Shown: positions 7,594-17,289 of the stretch, piece after piece
Layout: each line of letters opens with the position of its first letter
How positions within the stretch are numbered: the stretch's first letter is position 1
Origin: Streptomyces sp. NBC_01198
GTDB taxonomy: Bacteria > Actinomycetota > Actinomycetes > Streptomycetales > Streptomycetaceae
Reading direction: 5' to 3'
Length of the DNA stretch: 64,000 nucleotides
Assembly (NCBI RefSeq): GCF_036010485.1
Contig: NZ_CP108568.1
Location: 2,688,001-2,752,000, forward strand
Position numbers and translations under genes: made by a program
Notes under the pieces: generated by a model
Seen by the model: only the letters and a program-made list of their open reading frames with translations
Databases searched by the model: none
Told to the model about the DNA's origin: nothing

Positions 7594-8954
7594 CGCGGCA
7601 CGCCCCCCACCGCCCTGACCTGCGGCGATTTGGCGGCGCCGATACGGGCCGCGGCCCGGCGGACGGCCGCCTCCGGGCGTACGCCGCCGATCCAGCGGAT
7701 CTCCACCGGCACCTCGCCCGGCGCCCGGGCCGCCAGCGCCTCGAAGACCGCGCGGGCCACGCCGGGATCCGGGTCCATCGCCAGCGGGCCGAGCAGCCCG
7801 ACCAGCTCGCCCTGCGGCGCCAGCCGCCCCACCGCCCTGACCGCGGCCCTGCGCACCATCGGCGGTGACGGGCGCCGCGGGTCGAGCAACCGCGCCAGGG
7901 CCGGCACGTCGCCGGCGTCCCCGCACTCGCCGAGCCCCGCCACGAGCCCGGCCAGCAGGCGCACCGGGGTGGTCCTACCCGCCCGGCCGAGCTGTCTGCG
8001 ATACACCGCCGACGGCGGCTCACCGCGCCCGTACAGCTGCCAGCGGGCCTGCGCCCGCACCATGCGCGCCCGGTCCGCAAGCGGCGCCACCAGCCGCGTC
8101 GCCGGTACGTCCGCGGGCAGTGCGGCCACCGCGATCTCCCGTACGGCCGCGTCCCTGGCCAGCAGCAGCCGGCCCGCCTGCTCCGGGTCCAGGTCGAGCA
8201 GCCGCTGCGCACACAGCGTCCGGCACACCTGGTCGCGGTCCCGCAGCGCGGTACGCAGCAGGTCGCCGCGGGCGTACTCGCCCAGTTCCAGCGCCAGCAC
8301 CACGCCGAAGCGGCGGGCCGCGGGGTCGGCGTCCACCACCAGGGCCCGCACCGCCCTGCGGTGCGGCGGGCGGCACAGCAGCCGGCGGTAGTCGGCGAGC
8401 AGGTCGCCGGTACGGCTGCGGCCGGCCAGCCGCAGCAGCACGCGGACGGCGGCGGCCACCTCCTCGGGGGCGCTGCGCACCACCAGGGCCGCGGTCGCCC
8501 TGGCCCTGACCGCGTCCACCCAGTCGGCGCTGCGCAGCGCCAGGCCCGCCACCGCCGCCGGTCCCCCGCAGCCGGCCAGGCCGGCCACCGCGGCCTCCCG
8601 CACATGCCCGTCGGGCGCGAACGACCGCAGCAGCAGCCCCAGTACGTCGCCGGCCCCGGCCGGCACCGGCCCGCCGGTCCTGGCGGCGCGGTCCAGGAGC
8701 AGCAGCAGCCTCGGCGGCGCCGCGGTCAGCGCGGCCAGCGCGGCCGCCCGCTCCCGCGCGGCGCCCTCGGCAGGCAGCGCCAGCAGGCGGCGCAGCAGCG
8801 CGTCGACCTCCGCGGGCCGCCCGGCCCCCGCGGCCCCGCACCACTCGCCCCAGCGCCCGCTGGCCTCGGGGCCCCCGGAGTCCGGGCGCCGCCCCCGCCG
8901 TCTGCGCAACAATCCCGCCTCCTGAGGACCCGTGACCTCGTCCACCCCCAGCAT
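7563..8954 (-). CDS. HEAT-repeat (armadillo-like) protein of unknown function
   Basis: The 463-residue protein is built of helical repeats of roughly 30-45 residues rich in Leu, Ala and Arg, for example VREAAVAGLAGCGGPAAVAG, VRARATAALVVRSAP and VRRAAVRAVGRLAPQG. Such solenoids bind proteins or act like PBS lyase repeats; nothing in the sequence indicates a catalytic role. The N-terminus has a very basic [10 protein letters not shown] stretch. The start at 8954 (MLGVDEVTG) is chosen because the longer open frame runs backwards through the tRNA gene. It ends inside catR. No signal peptide or membrane segment is evident. Confidence 0.8.
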   Translation of the reverse strand: MLGVDEVTGPQEAGLLRRRRGRRPDSGGPEASGRWGEWCGAAGAGRPAEVDALLRRLLALPAEGAARERAAALAALTAAPPRLLLLLDRAARTGGPVPAGAGDVLGLLLRSFAPDGHVREAAVAGLAGCGGPAAVAGLALRSADWVDAVRARATAALVVRSAPEEVAAAVRVLLRLAGRSRTGDLLADYRRLLCRPPHRRAVRALVVDADPAARRFGVVLALELGEYARGDLLRTALRDRDQVCRTLCAQRLLDLDPEQAGRLLLARDAAVREIAVAALPADVPATRLVAPLADRARMVRAQARWQLYGRGEPPSAVYRRQLGRAGRTTPVRLLAGLVAGLGECGDAGDVPALARLLDPRRPSPPMVRRAAVRAVGRLAPQGELVGLLGPLAMDPDPGVARAVFEALAARAPGEVPVEIRWIGGVRPEAAVRRAAARIGAAKSPQVRAVGGVPRYEQSGHSPR

Positions 8955-9011
8955 CCCCCGCCCCCGCCCCACCCCCCACCGGATCCGGCCGGACTTTGCC
9001 CGAACGAGAAG

Positions 9012-9041
9012 AAGGCCCGGAGGCGACAGCCTCCAGGCCTT
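9012..9041 (-). terminator. Terminator of the first tRNA-fMet gene
   Basis: A 13-base stem with one mismatch (9012-9024 with 9029-9041) and a 4-base loop lies 9 bases beyond the tRNA 3' end, followed on the minus strand by TTCTTCTCG. Confidence 0.7.
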
Positions 9042-9049
9042 CTCTTCAG

Positions 9050-9123
9050 TAGCGGGGACAGGATTTGAACCTGCGACCTCTGGGTTATGAGCCCAGCGAG
9101 CTACCGAGCTGCTCCACCCCGCG
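9050..9123 (-). tRNA. tRNA-Met (CAT), initiator type, copy 1
   Basis: The 74-base gene (CCA not encoded) folds as a standard cloverleaf with anticodon CAT. Initiator features are visible: three consecutive G-C pairs at the base of the anticodon stem (GGG CTCATAA CCC) and an unpaired first position (C1 opposite T72). It begins CGCGGGGTGGAGCAGCTCGG and ends with CCCCGCTA. It has its own promoter and terminator. An identical mature sequence occurs at 11486-11559. Confidence 0.97.
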
Positions 9124-9136
9124 TCGTTGTGCCCCC

Positions 9137-9166
9137 ACCATAGCTCCCCCGTTTCGATCAACGCAA
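9137..9166 (-). promoter_or_regulatory. Promoter of tRNA-fMet copy 1
   Basis: On the minus strand TTGCGT (9166-9161), an 18-base spacer and TATGGT (9142-9137) lie 13 bases before the tRNA 5' end, so the primary transcript would have a very short leader. Confidence 0.55.
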
Positions 9167-9220
9167 ATCCCTTCCCGGGAGGCGCTTACTCCCGACCCGC
9201 AACCGTCACGTGGCGCCCCC

Positions 9221-9250
9221 AGGGGCGCGGGGAACTGCGCAGACCAGCCC
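9221..9250 (+). repeat. Copy of a dispersed GC-rich intergenic repeat
   Basis: The element reads AGGGGCGCGGGGAACTGCGC and then AGACCAGCCC. Three related copies occur at 62.1-62.3 kb. From memory, this sequence is found many times between genes in streptomycete genomes; its role is unknown. Confidence 0.6.
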
Positions 9251-9395
9251 ACCACCGGGGTGCGGGTCGTCACCGGCCCGCAGGGGCAGTCGGCGCCGAA
9301 GGCGGACCACCGGCCGGTGGCAGGGTGAGCGCCGCCTTGGGGGGGCGCCCCGCGGGAGGGGACGGGTACCCCCGGAGGGGGGGTACGGCCAAGAG

Positions 9396-11315
9396 CTAGG
9401 CCGAGAGCTCTTGGTTGACGGCCGCGGTGAGCCGCGCGGCCCGCTCGGCGACTTCCGCCGGGCCGTAGGCCACCGCCTTGGCGCACCACGTACGCGCGTC
9501 GGTGAGGCGGCCGTGGCGGGCCGAGAGCAGGGCCAGCCGGAGGGCCGCGCGGCCGTGGCCGGCCTCGGCGGCGCGGGTCCACCACAGCGCCGCCTCGGGC
9601 TCGCTGCCCTCGCGGGCCAGCAGCAGGCCGAGGTTGAACGCGCCGTTGCGCGAGCCCGCCTCCGCCGCGAGGCGGTACCAGTGCGCCGCCTGCTCGACGT
9701 CACCGCGCTGCGCCGCGGTCATGCCGAGGCGCACCTGGGCGCGCCGGTGGCCCTGTCGGGCCGCCCGCTCGTACCACTCGTCGGCCTCGGAGCCCATCGC
9801 GTCCGCACCGCCCGGCTCGCGCTCGCGTTCCCGCTCGCGGCGGTCGAGCAGCGCGCCGAGGCGGAAGGCGGCCTCGGGGCTGCCGCCGCCCGCCGCGCAG
9901 CGCAGGTGGCGCTCGGCACCGTGGTGGTCGCCCTCGCGCTGCAGCGCTATGGCCACCTGGAGCGCGGCACCGGCGTGCCCGGCCGCGGCGGCCCGCTCGT
10001 ACCACCCGCGCGCGGCGTCCTCCTCGTCGCGCCCGGCGTGCAGGATGCCGAGGTTGAAGGCCGCGTCGATGCTGCCGGCCTCCGCCGCCTTGGAGAACCA
10101 CGGCTCGGCCCCCTGCGCGTCGCCGTGCTGCAGCAGCAGCACGGCGAGCGCGTTGGCGGCCTCGCGGTGCCCGGCGTAGGCGGCCTTGCGATACCACTGC
10201 TCGGCCTGCGGCGTACGCCCCTGGCCGGCGCAGAGCAGGCCGAGGTTGTACGCCCCGTTGACGTCGCCGGCCTCCAGGGCGGCGCGATACCAGCGCTCGG
10301 CGGTCTGCGTCTCGCCCTCCTGCGCGTGCAGCGCGCCGAGCGCGTTGGCCGCGTTGCCGTCGCCGGCCTGGGCGGCGCGCCGCCACCAGGTCGCGGCCTG
10401 GTCCAGGTCGCCGGCGTCGCGCAGCAGGAAGGCCAGGGCGCAGGCGGCCCGCGCCTCGCCGTCGCGGGCGGCGGTCAGATACCAGTGCCCGGCCTCCTTG
10501 GTCTCGCCGCGCTCCTCCAGCAGCGTGCCGAGCCGCAGCGCGGCCCGCCGGTGGCGGCGCGCGGCGGCCTGCCGATACCACTGCTCGGCCTCGCGGGTGT
10601 CGCCGCGCTCCGCGCAGTAGCGGGCGAGCCGATACGCGGCCTCGCGGTGGCCGTGCTCGGCGGCGGCGTGGAACCACCGCTCGGCGCCGGCGTCCCGCCG
10701 GTGGTCGAGCAGGTCGGCCAGCGCGTACGCGCCCAGCGCGTGGCCGGACTCGGCGGCCTGCCGCAGCCAGTATTCGGCGCCGGGCTCGTCGCCGCGCTCG
10801 CGGTAGTGCCGGCCGAGCGCGTGGGCCGCGGGGGCCGATCCGGCGACTGCGGCGATACGCCACCAGCCGGCCGCCTCGTCGGCGTATCCGCGCTGGTGCA
10901 GCAGCAGGCCCAGGTTGTTGGCGGCGGCCCGGTCGCCGTGCTGGACCGCCTGGCGCAGATACGGCTCGGCGCCGTCCAGGTCTCCGCGGCGCAGCAGCAG
11001 CGTGCCGAGCGCGCTCATCGCGACGGGGTCGCCGTGCTCGGCGGCCCGCCGGTGGCGGGCCTCGATCTCGGCCTCCTCGCGCAGCGCGAGGCTGTCCTCG
11101 TCGGGCAGTTCGGTGAGCAGTGCGGGCGTCGCCCCGGCACCCTCGGGCACGGCGACGGTGTCGCTCTCCCGCGGCGCGGGCAGCAGCGCGGCCACCTCGG
11201 CGGTCACCGCCGCGGTCGCGGGTGTGACGGGCAGCGCCAGATCGCCCGCCGGACCATGACCGCCATGGTTCTGACGAGCGTTCAGCAGCCTTGCCCCATC
11301 CCCCATAAGCCCCAT
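9396..11315 (-). CDS. Large Sel1/TPR-repeat protein
   Basis: The 639-residue product is a run of about 14 Sel1-like repeats of 36 residues from residue 90 onward. Each has the pattern AxxLGxLLxxxGxxxxAxxWYRxAAxxG, for example NALGALHAQEGETQTAERWYRAALEAGD. A proline- and alanine-rich segment of about 85 residues precedes them. Sel1 solenoids mediate protein contacts; nothing shows a more precise role. No signal peptide or membrane helix is seen, so it is probably cytoplasmic. Start choice: ATG at 11315, with a second ATG three codons later also possible. The repeats carry insertions (a charged RREREREREP segment near residue 485). It is flanked by two initiator tRNA genes on the same strand. 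Confidence 0.88.
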   Translation of the reverse strand: MGLMGDGARLLNARQNHGGHGPAGDLALPVTPATAAVTAEVAALLPAPRESDTVAVPEGAGATPALLTELPDEDSLALREEAEIEARHRRAAEHGDPVAMSALGTLLLRRGDLDGAEPYLRQAVQHGDRAAANNLGLLLHQRGYADEAAGWWRIAAVAGSAPAAHALGRHYRERGDEPGAEYWLRQAAESGHALGAYALADLLDHRRDAGAERWFHAAAEHGHREAAYRLARYCAERGDTREAEQWYRQAAARRHRRAALRLGTLLEERGETKEAGHWYLTAARDGEARAACALAFLLRDAGDLDQAATWWRRAAQAGDGNAANALGALHAQEGETQTAERWYRAALEAGDVNGAYNLGLLCAGQGRTPQAEQWYRKAAYAGHREAANALAVLLLQHGDAQGAEPWFSKAAEAGSIDAAFNLGILHAGRDEEDAARGWYERAAAAGHAGAALQVAIALQREGDHHGAERHLRCAAGGGSPEAAFRLGALLDRREREREREPGGADAMGSEADEWYERAARQGHRRAQVRLGMTAAQRGDVEQAAHWYRLAAEAGSRNGAFNLGLLLAREGSEPEAALWWTRAAEAGHGRAALRLALLSARHGRLTDARTWCAKAVAYGPAEVAERAARLTAAVNQELSA

Positions 11316-11446
11316 CGTCGCACCACCCGCTACCGGCGTACACCCGGTATACCGCAACCCAGTTGGTCTCTACAGCGTTTTGTCGACTTCCCGACATGAC
11401 GGCACGCCAAACCCTTTTGGCCGTACATTCACCCGAACAAGCGAAG

Positions 11447-11474
11447 AGGCCCGAAGTCGCTTGACTTCGGGCCT
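11447..11474 (-). terminator. Terminator of tRNA-fMet copy 2
   Basis: A perfect 12-base stem (11447-11458 with 11463-11474) with a 4-base loop sits 11 bases beyond the tRNA 3' end. Confidence 0.7.
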
Positions 11475-11485
11475 ACTTCGTGCCG

Positions 11486-11559
11486 TAGCGGGGACAGGAT
11501 TTGAACCTGCGACCTCTGGGTTATGAGCCCAGCGAGCTACCGAGCTGCTCCACCCCGCG
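11486..11559 (-). tRNA. tRNA-Met (CAT), initiator type, copy 2
   Basis: The mature sequence is the same as copy 1, including the C1/T72 mismatch and the three G-C pairs of the anticodon stem. Identity extends about 10 bases into the 5' flank (ACAACGA). It lies 42 bases after the UPF0182 stop codon; a TACGGT hexamer at 11573-11578 is a possible -10, with no convincing -35, so read-through from the upstream gene is also possible. Confidence 0.97.
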
Positions 11560-11601
11560 TCGTTGTGTCCCAACCGTACCACGACGCGGGGTGTCACCCG
11601 T

Positions 11602-14553
11602 TCAGCCCTTCTTCGCGGGGGTCTGCGCCGCCCCGCGCGCCTTCTCCGCCGCCTGCGCCCGCTTCAGCGCGCTGCCGAGCCGGCGCTGCGCGGCGCCGTA
11701 GGCGTCCCAGTCGTTCTTCTTCATGGCCGCCTGCCCCTCCTCGTACGCCTTCTGCGCGTCGGTCAGCGCCTGTTGCAGCGCCGGGTCGGCGGAGGGTGTG
11801 GCGGTGCCGCCGGACGGCGCCTTGCCGCTGCTCGCGGCGGGCGGGGCGGCGGCGGGCGGCTTGGCGGCCGGCGTGCTGCCGCCGGACGGGCCGAAGAGGT
11901 CGTCCAGCGCCGCGGCCAGCGTCGGCTGGTAGGTGATGTCACCGTCGTAGAGCGCCGCCACGCTGCTCAGCAGCGGGGAGTCGATACCGGTGGTGCGGAC
12001 GTACACCGGCTCCACGTACAGCAGCCCGCCGTCCAGCGGCACGGTCAGCAGATTGCCGTACTCGACCGTGGAGTCCGCGCCCGAGCGTTTCAGATCGTTG
12101 ATCTTGGGCGCCGACTGGCTGTTGGAGTTGATCTTCGCCTGCACCAGTTTGGGCCCGTCGACGGTCGGGCTGGTCGGCAGCTGGAGCACTCTGATGGTGC
12201 CGTAGTCGGGACTGGACGCGTCGGCGTCGACCGCCATGAAGGCGCTGAGGCTGTCCTGCTTGCTGGGGGTGAAGGTGGTGGTCAGCGAGAAGGCCTTGGC
12301 GTCCTGGCCGGGCATCCGCAGGCTCATGTAGTACGGCGGCACCGCCTTGCCCGCCTTGGCCGCCGGGTCGTCGGGCACCGCCCACACCTGGCTGCTGCTG
12401 GAGAAGTCCGCCGCCTTGGTGACGTGGTAGGTCGTCAGCATCTCCCGCTGCACCTTGAACAGGTCCTCCGGATAGCGCAGGTGCGCCAGCAGGTCGGCCG
12501 GGATGTCCGCCTTGGGCTTGACCGTGTGGGGGAAGGCCTTCATCCAGGTCTTGAGCACCGGGTCCTGGGTGTCCCACTGGTAGAGGGTCACCGTGCCGTC
12601 GTAGGCGTCCACGGTGGCCTTGACCGAGTTGCGGATGTAGTTGACCTGATTCTGCCGGGCGACGACCGAGCGCTGGCTGTCGGTCTGCGAGTCGGCCGTG
12701 GTGTCGCCCAGGGTGGTCCGCGAGGCGTACGGGTAGCTGTCGCTGGTGGTGTAGGCGTCCACCACCCACTCCACCTTCTTGCCGACCACCGCCGGATACG
12801 GGTCGCCGTCGATGGTCAGCCAGGGCGCCACCGCCTCCACCCGTTCCTTGGGCGTGCGGTTGTAGAGGATCTTGGAGTCCTTGCCGATGGCCCCCGAGTA
12901 GAGGATCTTCGGCTCGCCGAAGCTGACCGCGTACGCGGCACGGGTCAGCGGGTTGCCCAGGCTGACGCCGTCCTTGCCGGTGTAGTGGGTGGTCGTCTCG
13001 TGGCCCTTGTCCGCGTAGTCCAGCTCGGGGGTGGGGCCGCCGACGATCGAATACTGCTTGGTCTGCTCGCCGAAGTAGATCCGCTGCTGTGCGCCCGCCG
13101 CCCCCGGCAGGCCCTGCTCGGTGAAGTCGGGCGCGCCCTCGCTGGTCACCTCGGTGCCCTTGGCGGCGACGACGCCGAAGCCGTGGGTGTACTTGAAGTG
13201 GTCGTTGATCCAGTTGTTCTTCGGTATGCCGTCGACGTTCAGTTCACGCAGCCCGACGACGGTGTCCTGGTCCTCGCCGCCGGCGGCGTCGTGGCCGACG
13301 TCCAGGGTGGAGGGGAACTGGTAGTAGTCGCTGCTCTGCTGGAGCTGCTGGAAGGTGGGCGAGACCACGTTCGGGTCGAGCACCCTGAGGCTGGCCGAGG
13401 AGTCCGCGTCGGCCCGCAGGCTGGTGGCGGCGGGGTGGCCGGCGGCCGCGGGCGTACCTGCCGCCGCCACGGCCGGCTTGCCCGGGTAGGCGCTCACCTC
13501 GGTCCTGGTCAGGCCGAACGCGGCCCGGGTCGCGTCGATGTTCTTCTGGACGAAGGGCGCCTCCTTGGCGGCCTCGTTCGGCAGCACCTGGAACTTCTGC
13601 ACGATCGCCGGGTAGAGGCCGCCGATGAGGATCGCCGAGAGCACCATCAGGCCGAAGCCGATGGTCGGCAGCGACCACGTACGCCGCCACAGGGTGGCGA
13701 AGAACAGCAGCGCGCAGATCACCGCGATGAAGAACAGGATCGTCTTGGCCGGCAGATAGGCGTTGGCGTCGACGTAGCGCAGCCCGGTCCAGTTGTCCGT
13801 GGTCCGGAAGCCGCTGGAGCGCACCGCGAGGGAGTAGCGGTCCAGCCAGTAGGCGACGGCCTTGAGCGACACGAACAGGCCGAGCAGCACCGACAGGTGG
13901 CCGGTGGCCGCGGAGGTCGCCCGCGCCCCCGGCGAGGTGATCCGCAGGCCGCCGTAGAGGTAGTGCACGACCGCCGCGCCGATCAGCGACAGGATCACCG
14001 CGGCGAAGGCGAAGTTCAGCAGGAACCGGTAGAAGGGCAGGTCGAAGGTGTAGAAGGAGACGTCCTTGTGGAACTGCGGGTCCTTGGTGTGGAAGGGCGT
14101 CGCGTTGACCATCAGCAGCCACAGCCGCCACTGGGTCGCGGCCGACCCGCCGGCGACCACCCCGACCACCGCGCTGATCCCGACCAGCGCCCGCGTCTTG
14201 TACGGCGCCAGGCCCATCCGGTAGCGGTCCAGGCTCTGCTGCTCGCTGGACATCGCGCTCAGCGGCGGGCGCAGCCGGTGCGCCAGATAGATCGAGGAAC
14301 CGACGCTTCCGGCCATCAGCAGTCCGAAGGCGACGAAGAGCCCGGTCTTCGTCCACTCCATGGTGGAGAAGACCGAGGAGTAGCGCACCGAGCGGTACCA
14401 GAGCCAGTCCGTCCACAGGCCGGCGTACATCACGAACCCGACGAGCAGGACGGCGAGGACGCCGAGCACGATGAGCAGGGCGATCACCCTGCGGGACGGG
14501 CGGCCGGCCCTTCTGCTGCTCGGTCCCGCCGCCCCTTCACCGCGGTCCGGCAT
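11602..14553 (-). CDS. UPF0182 family integral membrane protein
   Basis: The 983-residue protein has seven or so membrane helices in the first 300 residues (for example [23 protein letters not shown] near residue 25, then [21 protein letters not shown]), a conserved family stretch [22 protein letters not shown] near 180, and a large extracytoplasmic domain with [24 protein letters not shown]. The C-terminus has a Pro/Ala-rich linker followed by a coiled-coil-like tail. This matches UPF0182, the family of M. tuberculosis Rv3193c, of unknown function. Start MPDRGEG at 14553 is preferred; a TTG four codons earlier is an alternative. Divergent from PPA1309. Confidence 0.93.
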   Translation of the reverse strand: MPDRGEGAAGPSSRRAGRPSRRVIALLIVLGVLAVLLVGFVMYAGLWTDWLWYRSVRYSSVFSTMEWTKTGLFVAFGLLMAGSVGSSIYLAHRLRPPLSAMSSEQQSLDRYRMGLAPYKTRALVGISAVVGVVAGGSAATQWRLWLLMVNATPFHTKDPQFHKDVSFYTFDLPFYRFLLNFAFAAVILSLIGAAVVHYLYGGLRITSPGARATSAATGHLSVLLGLFVSLKAVAYWLDRYSLAVRSSGFRTTDNWTGLRYVDANAYLPAKTILFFIAVICALLFFATLWRRTWSLPTIGFGLMVLSAILIGGLYPAIVQKFQVLPNEAAKEAPFVQKNIDATRAAFGLTRTEVSAYPGKPAVAAAGTPAAAGHPAATSLRADADSSASLRVLDPNVVSPTFQQLQQSSDYYQFPSTLDVGHDAAGGEDQDTVVGLRELNVDGIPKNNWINDHFKYTHGFGVVAAKGTEVTSEGAPDFTEQGLPGAAGAQQRIYFGEQTKQYSIVGGPTPELDYADKGHETTTHYTGKDGVSLGNPLTRAAYAVSFGEPKILYSGAIGKDSKILYNRTPKERVEAVAPWLTIDGDPYPAVVGKKVEWVVDAYTTSDSYPYASRTTLGDTTADSQTDSQRSVVARQNQVNYIRNSVKATVDAYDGTVTLYQWDTQDPVLKTWMKAFPHTVKPKADIPADLLAHLRYPEDLFKVQREMLTTYHVTKAADFSSSSQVWAVPDDPAAKAGKAVPPYYMSLRMPGQDAKAFSLTTTFTPSKQDSLSAFMAVDADASSPDYGTIRVLQLPTSPTVDGPKLVQAKINSNSQSAPKINDLKRSGADSTVEYGNLLTVPLDGGLLYVEPVYVRTTGIDSPLLSSVAALYDGDITYQPTLAAALDDLFGPSGGSTPAAKPPAAAPPAASSGKAPSGGTATPSADPALQQALTDAQKAYEEGQAAMKKNDWDAYGAAQRRLGSALKRAQAAEKARGAAQTPAKKG

Positions 14554-14687
14554 CTGGAATACCAAGAGTGCGCACCTCGAAATGTCAGCTTTTTCTGCGG
14601 CGTCCCGGGTCGGACTCCCACACATGCAACTTCACCGTGCTTTGGCCGGTTCCCGATTCCGGCCGGGGAAGGGGGAGGATACCCACC

Positions 14688-15245
14688 ATGTCCAACATTG
14701 CGACCGATGGAACACCCCTCGCGGCGAACCCGCTGACGCGTGCCGTACTGGAGATCGACGAATACGCGGCCGGTCTCGGCTGGGACCAGCCCGCACGGCT
14801 GTTCGCCCTCGTCGACACCGCCCAGCTGCGCACCCAGGAGCCGGGGCTGGCCGAACAGCTCGGGCTCGGCGAGCAGAACGCGGCGGGCGCCCTGACCCCG
14901 ATCGAGCAGGACGAGCTGCCGTCGGGCACCGCGCTCGACGAGTTCCTGGCCACCATCGCGTGGCCCGAGGTGATCGCCGGCTGCGCGCTGACCGTTGAAC
15001 GGCTGATGCTGCCGCCGTCCGCCGAGGCGGCGATCCCCGACGACCTGGACGACGCCGCGCTGGCGTCCTGGGTGGCCGCGCATCCGGAGCGGCAGGAGGT
15101 GCGGATGACGGTGGCGGTGCTGCGCGACGGCGCCCGGGAGTCCGCGGTGCGGCTGCGGGCGAAGGACACCGCGTCCGAGGTGCTGACCGGCGCGACCCTG
15201 GTGCCGGGCCTCGCCGAGGCGCTGACGGCCACCTTCGAGGCCTAG
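14688..15245 (+). CDS. PPA1309 family protein
   Basis: The 185-residue product matches the actinobacterial PPA1309 family by its core NPLTRAVLEIDEYAAGLGWDQPARLFALVDT and the later ASWVAAHPERQEVRM segment. It is a predicted soluble cytoplasmic protein and no activity is known for the family. A ribosome site (GGGGGAGG) lies 9 bases before the ATG at 14688, which decides against the longer reading frame from 14568. It is divergent from the UPF0182 gene, 134 bases apart, and convergent with the PDZ protease gene. Confidence 0.9.
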   Translation: MSNIATDGTPLAANPLTRAVLEIDEYAAGLGWDQPARLFALVDTAQLRTQEPGLAEQLGLGEQNAAGALTPIEQDELPSGTALDEFLATIAWPEVIAGCALTVERLMLPPSAEAAIPDDLDDAALASWVAAHPERQEVRMTVAVLRDGARESAVRLRAKDTASEVLTGATLVPGLAEALTATFEA

Positions 15246-15259
15246 GGCGGCGCGATGTG

Positions 15260-15281
15260 CCGCGCCCGGGGACGGGCGCGG
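15260..15281. terminator. Bidirectional hairpin between convergent PPA1309 and PDZ-protease genes
   Basis: Nine perfectly paired bases (CCGCGCCCG with CGGGCGCGG) close a GGGA loop in the 49-base gap between the two stop codons. Confidence 0.55.
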
Positions 15282-15294
15282 CAGCCGCGCGGGT

Positions 15295-16380
15295 TCAGCT
15301 CCTGGTGCAGCTGGGCAGCGCGGCGGTGTCCCCGGACTTGATGTCCTTCAGGGCGGCCATGGCGTCGTCCAGGGTCTTCACCTTGACCAGGGTCAGACCG
15401 TGCGGCACGTCCCTGGCGGCCTCGCCGCAGTTGTCGGCGGGGGTGAGGAAGAACTGGGCGCCCTTGTCGCGGGCGCCGATCGTCTTCAGGCTGATGCCGC
15501 CGATCGGCCCGACGTTCCCGCTGTCGTCTATCGTGCCGGTGCCCGCCACGAACTTGCCGCCGGTCATGTCGCCCGGTGTGAGTTTGTCCACGATGCCGAG
15601 GGCGAACATCATGCCGGCGCTGGGGCCGCCGACGTCGGCGAGCCTGATGTCGATGCTGAACGGGAAGAGGTGCTCGACGCCGGCCGCGATGCCGACCACC
15701 GCCCGGCTCGGCCCGGTGTCGTCGGACTTGCGTGTGGTGACCGTCACCTGGTGGGTCGGCAGCCCGTCGGCGGACCTGCCCTTGGCCTCCGCGGCGCCGA
15801 CGACGGTGAAGACCACCTTCTGGCCCGGCTTGTGCTTGGTGACCAGCTCGGCCACGTCGTCCGGCTGGGTGACGGCGGTGCCGTCCACCGCCTTGACCAC
15901 GTCACCGGCGTGCAGTGACCCCTGCGAGGCGCCGCCGCTGACCACCGCGGACACGATCACGCGGGAGGGGACGTGGATCTTCAGCTCGTCCAGCGCGGCG
16001 ACCTTGGCGCTGTCCTGGGACTGGGTGAACTCCTCGGCGTTCTGCTGGTCGGCCTGCTCGGCGGTCTGCCCCTTGGGGTAGAGCGTGTCGTGCTCGACGA
16101 CCTTGTCGTCGTGCCGCAGCCAGCCGAAGACCGACTCGATCACGTTCATGTGGTAATCGGCGCCGGTGACCCGGACGGTCGTCATGTTCAGATGCCCGTC
16201 CGCCGGATAGGTCTTCCGGCCGGCGATCTGGATCACGGTGTCGCCGCCGTAGGTGCCCAGGGTGTTCACCGTGGGACCCGGTGACATCTCCGAATACGGG
16301 GACGGCACGAGCAACGCGACGCTCAGCAGCGCTATCAGCGTCAGTGTAGAGGCGAGCAGCGTCGCGGTACGGCTGGGCAT
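15295..16380 (-). CDS. Membrane-anchored PDZ-Lon protease (YlbL family)
   Basis: A single N-terminal membrane anchor (ASTLTLIALLSVALLVPSP) leads to an external protein of 361 residues. A PDZ domain covers about residues 140-215 (VVSGGASQGSLHAGDVVKAVDG). The C-terminal Lon-type proteolytic domain carries the Ser-Lys dyad: serine in GGPSAGMM and lysine in GGISLKTIGA. It lacks an ATPase domain, as is normal for YlbL, so substrates must be short or unfolded; in Bacillus YlbL turns over a cell division inhibitor. It corresponds to Rv3194c in position. Upstream neighbour on the same strand is a small membrane protein. Confidence 0.93.
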   Translation of the reverse strand: MPSRTATLLASTLTLIALLSVALLVPSPYSEMSPGPTVNTLGTYGGDTVIQIAGRKTYPADGHLNMTTVRVTGADYHMNVIESVFGWLRHDDKVVEHDTLYPKGQTAEQADQQNAEEFTQSQDSAKVAALDELKIHVPSRVIVSAVVSGGASQGSLHAGDVVKAVDGTAVTQPDDVAELVTKHKPGQKVVFTVVGAAEAKGRSADGLPTHQVTVTTRKSDDTGPSRAVVGIAAGVEHLFPFSIDIRLADVGGPSAGMMFALGIVDKLTPGDMTGGKFVAGTGTIDDSGNVGPIGGISLKTIGARDKGAQFFLTPADNCGEAARDVPHGLTLVKVKTLDDAMAALKDIKSGDTAALPSCTRS

Positions 16381-16476
16381 GGAACGACAGTACGTGACCG
16401 GCGGACGATTCGGCTCCCCGGGTGAGTCCGGACGAGGAGGCCGCGGGGGCCCGGTGAACAGCGGCCCCCACAGGGG

Positions 16477-16695
16477 TCACACAGGTTCGGCGTCGGTGGG
16501 GCCGCCGTCGCCCGCCTCGCCCTTCTTCAGCCGCAGCGGGGGCAGGTCACCGGGCTGCATGGCCGCGCGGAACCGTTCGTAGCCGGCGAGCGAGGCTCCG
16601 TCGGCGGTGGAGCGGCCGCGCGCCGCCCAGCGCGCCCAGATCAGGGCGGCCAGGAAGCCGACCAGGGGGATGAGCAACCAGACGAGTGCTGCCAC
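16477..16695 (-). CDS. Small single-pass membrane protein, unknown function
   Basis: The 72-residue protein has one strong hydrophobic segment at its N-terminus (ALVWLLIPLVGFLAALIWARWAARG) and a hydrophilic tail ending in a Glu/Asp-rich stretch. GTG at 16695 is chosen because GGGAG lies five bases upstream; an ATG 18 codons earlier (16749) is open but without a ribosome site. Similar short genes occur beside the PDZ protease in other streptomycetes as I recall. No domain is recognised. Confidence 0.65.
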   Translation of the reverse strand: MAALVWLLIPLVGFLAALIWARWAARGRSTADGASLAGYERFRAAMQPGDLPPLRLKKGEAGDGGPTDAEPV

Positions 16696-16845
16696 GACGA
16701 CTCCCGACCCCACACACCAGCAAAACGGACCTATGAGCAGATTAACCACTCAATGGATCAACGCTCTGCCGGGGCGCGGGGTTACGCAACCCGAATTCCC
16801 CCTGGCAGCGGACCCGCGCCCGCCGGGACGGCCGGCCGGGCGGGC

Positions 16846-17289
16846 TCAGCAGCCCACCCACTCCTCGGTGCCGTCGTCGAAGGTCTGGTGCTTCCAGATC
16901 GGCACCCCGCTCTTGAGGTCGTCGATCAGCCGCCGGTTCGCCGCGAAGGCCTCACCGCGGTGCGGGCAGGACACCGCCACGATCACCGCCACGTCGCCGA
17001 CCCGCAGGTCGCCCACCCGGTGCACGGCCGCCAGCGCCCGTACCGGGAAGTCCGCCGCGACCTTCTCGGCGACCCGGCGCAGTTCCGCCGCGGCCGAGGG
17101 GTGCGCCGAGTAGGACAGGCCGGTCACCGTGGCGCCGGAGTGCCCGTCGTGGTCGCGCACCGTCCCGACGAAGAGCGCGGTACCGCCCGCCGCGTCGTCA
17201 CCGACCGCCGCGAAGACCTCGTCAAGCGACAGCGGGGTGTCGCGGACGGCCAGCAGCCGGATCGGATCGGAGGGGTCGGTGGGTGCCAT
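16846..17289 (-). CDS. moaE: Molybdopterin synthase catalytic subunit
   Basis: MoaE joins with MoaD to insert the dithiolene sulfurs into precursor Z during molybdenum cofactor synthesis. The 147-residue product shows the family core: GGTALFVGTVRDHD (near 36), VHRVGDLRVGDVAVIVAVSCPHRGEAF, and the lysine-bearing VPIWKHQTFDDG near the end. The start at 17289 (MAPTDPSD) is favoured over 17298 because the GGGAG motif is one base from the latter but ten from the former. No moaD is adjacent; MoeZ at 43.8 kb is a possible sulfur-activating partner for the pathway. Confidence 0.92.
   Translation of the reverse strand: MAPTDPSDPIRLLAVRDTPLSLDEVFAAVGDDAAGGTALFVGTVRDHDGHSGATVTGLSYSAHPSAAAELRRVAEKVAADFPVRALAAVHRVGDLRVGDVAVIVAVSCPHRGEAFAANRRLIDDLKSGVPIWKHQTFDDGTEEWVGC

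Noticed and set aside
7563..9161. Single 532-codon HEAT gene reading through the tRNA
   Set aside because: The N-terminal part overlaps tRNA-fMet; the start at 8954 avoids this.
9210..11399. Long open frame of about 729 codons opposite the Sel1 gene
   Set aside because: It is the antisense shadow of a repeat-rich gene with high third-position GC. The translated sequence has no recognisable domain, and Sel1 repeats are on the other strand.
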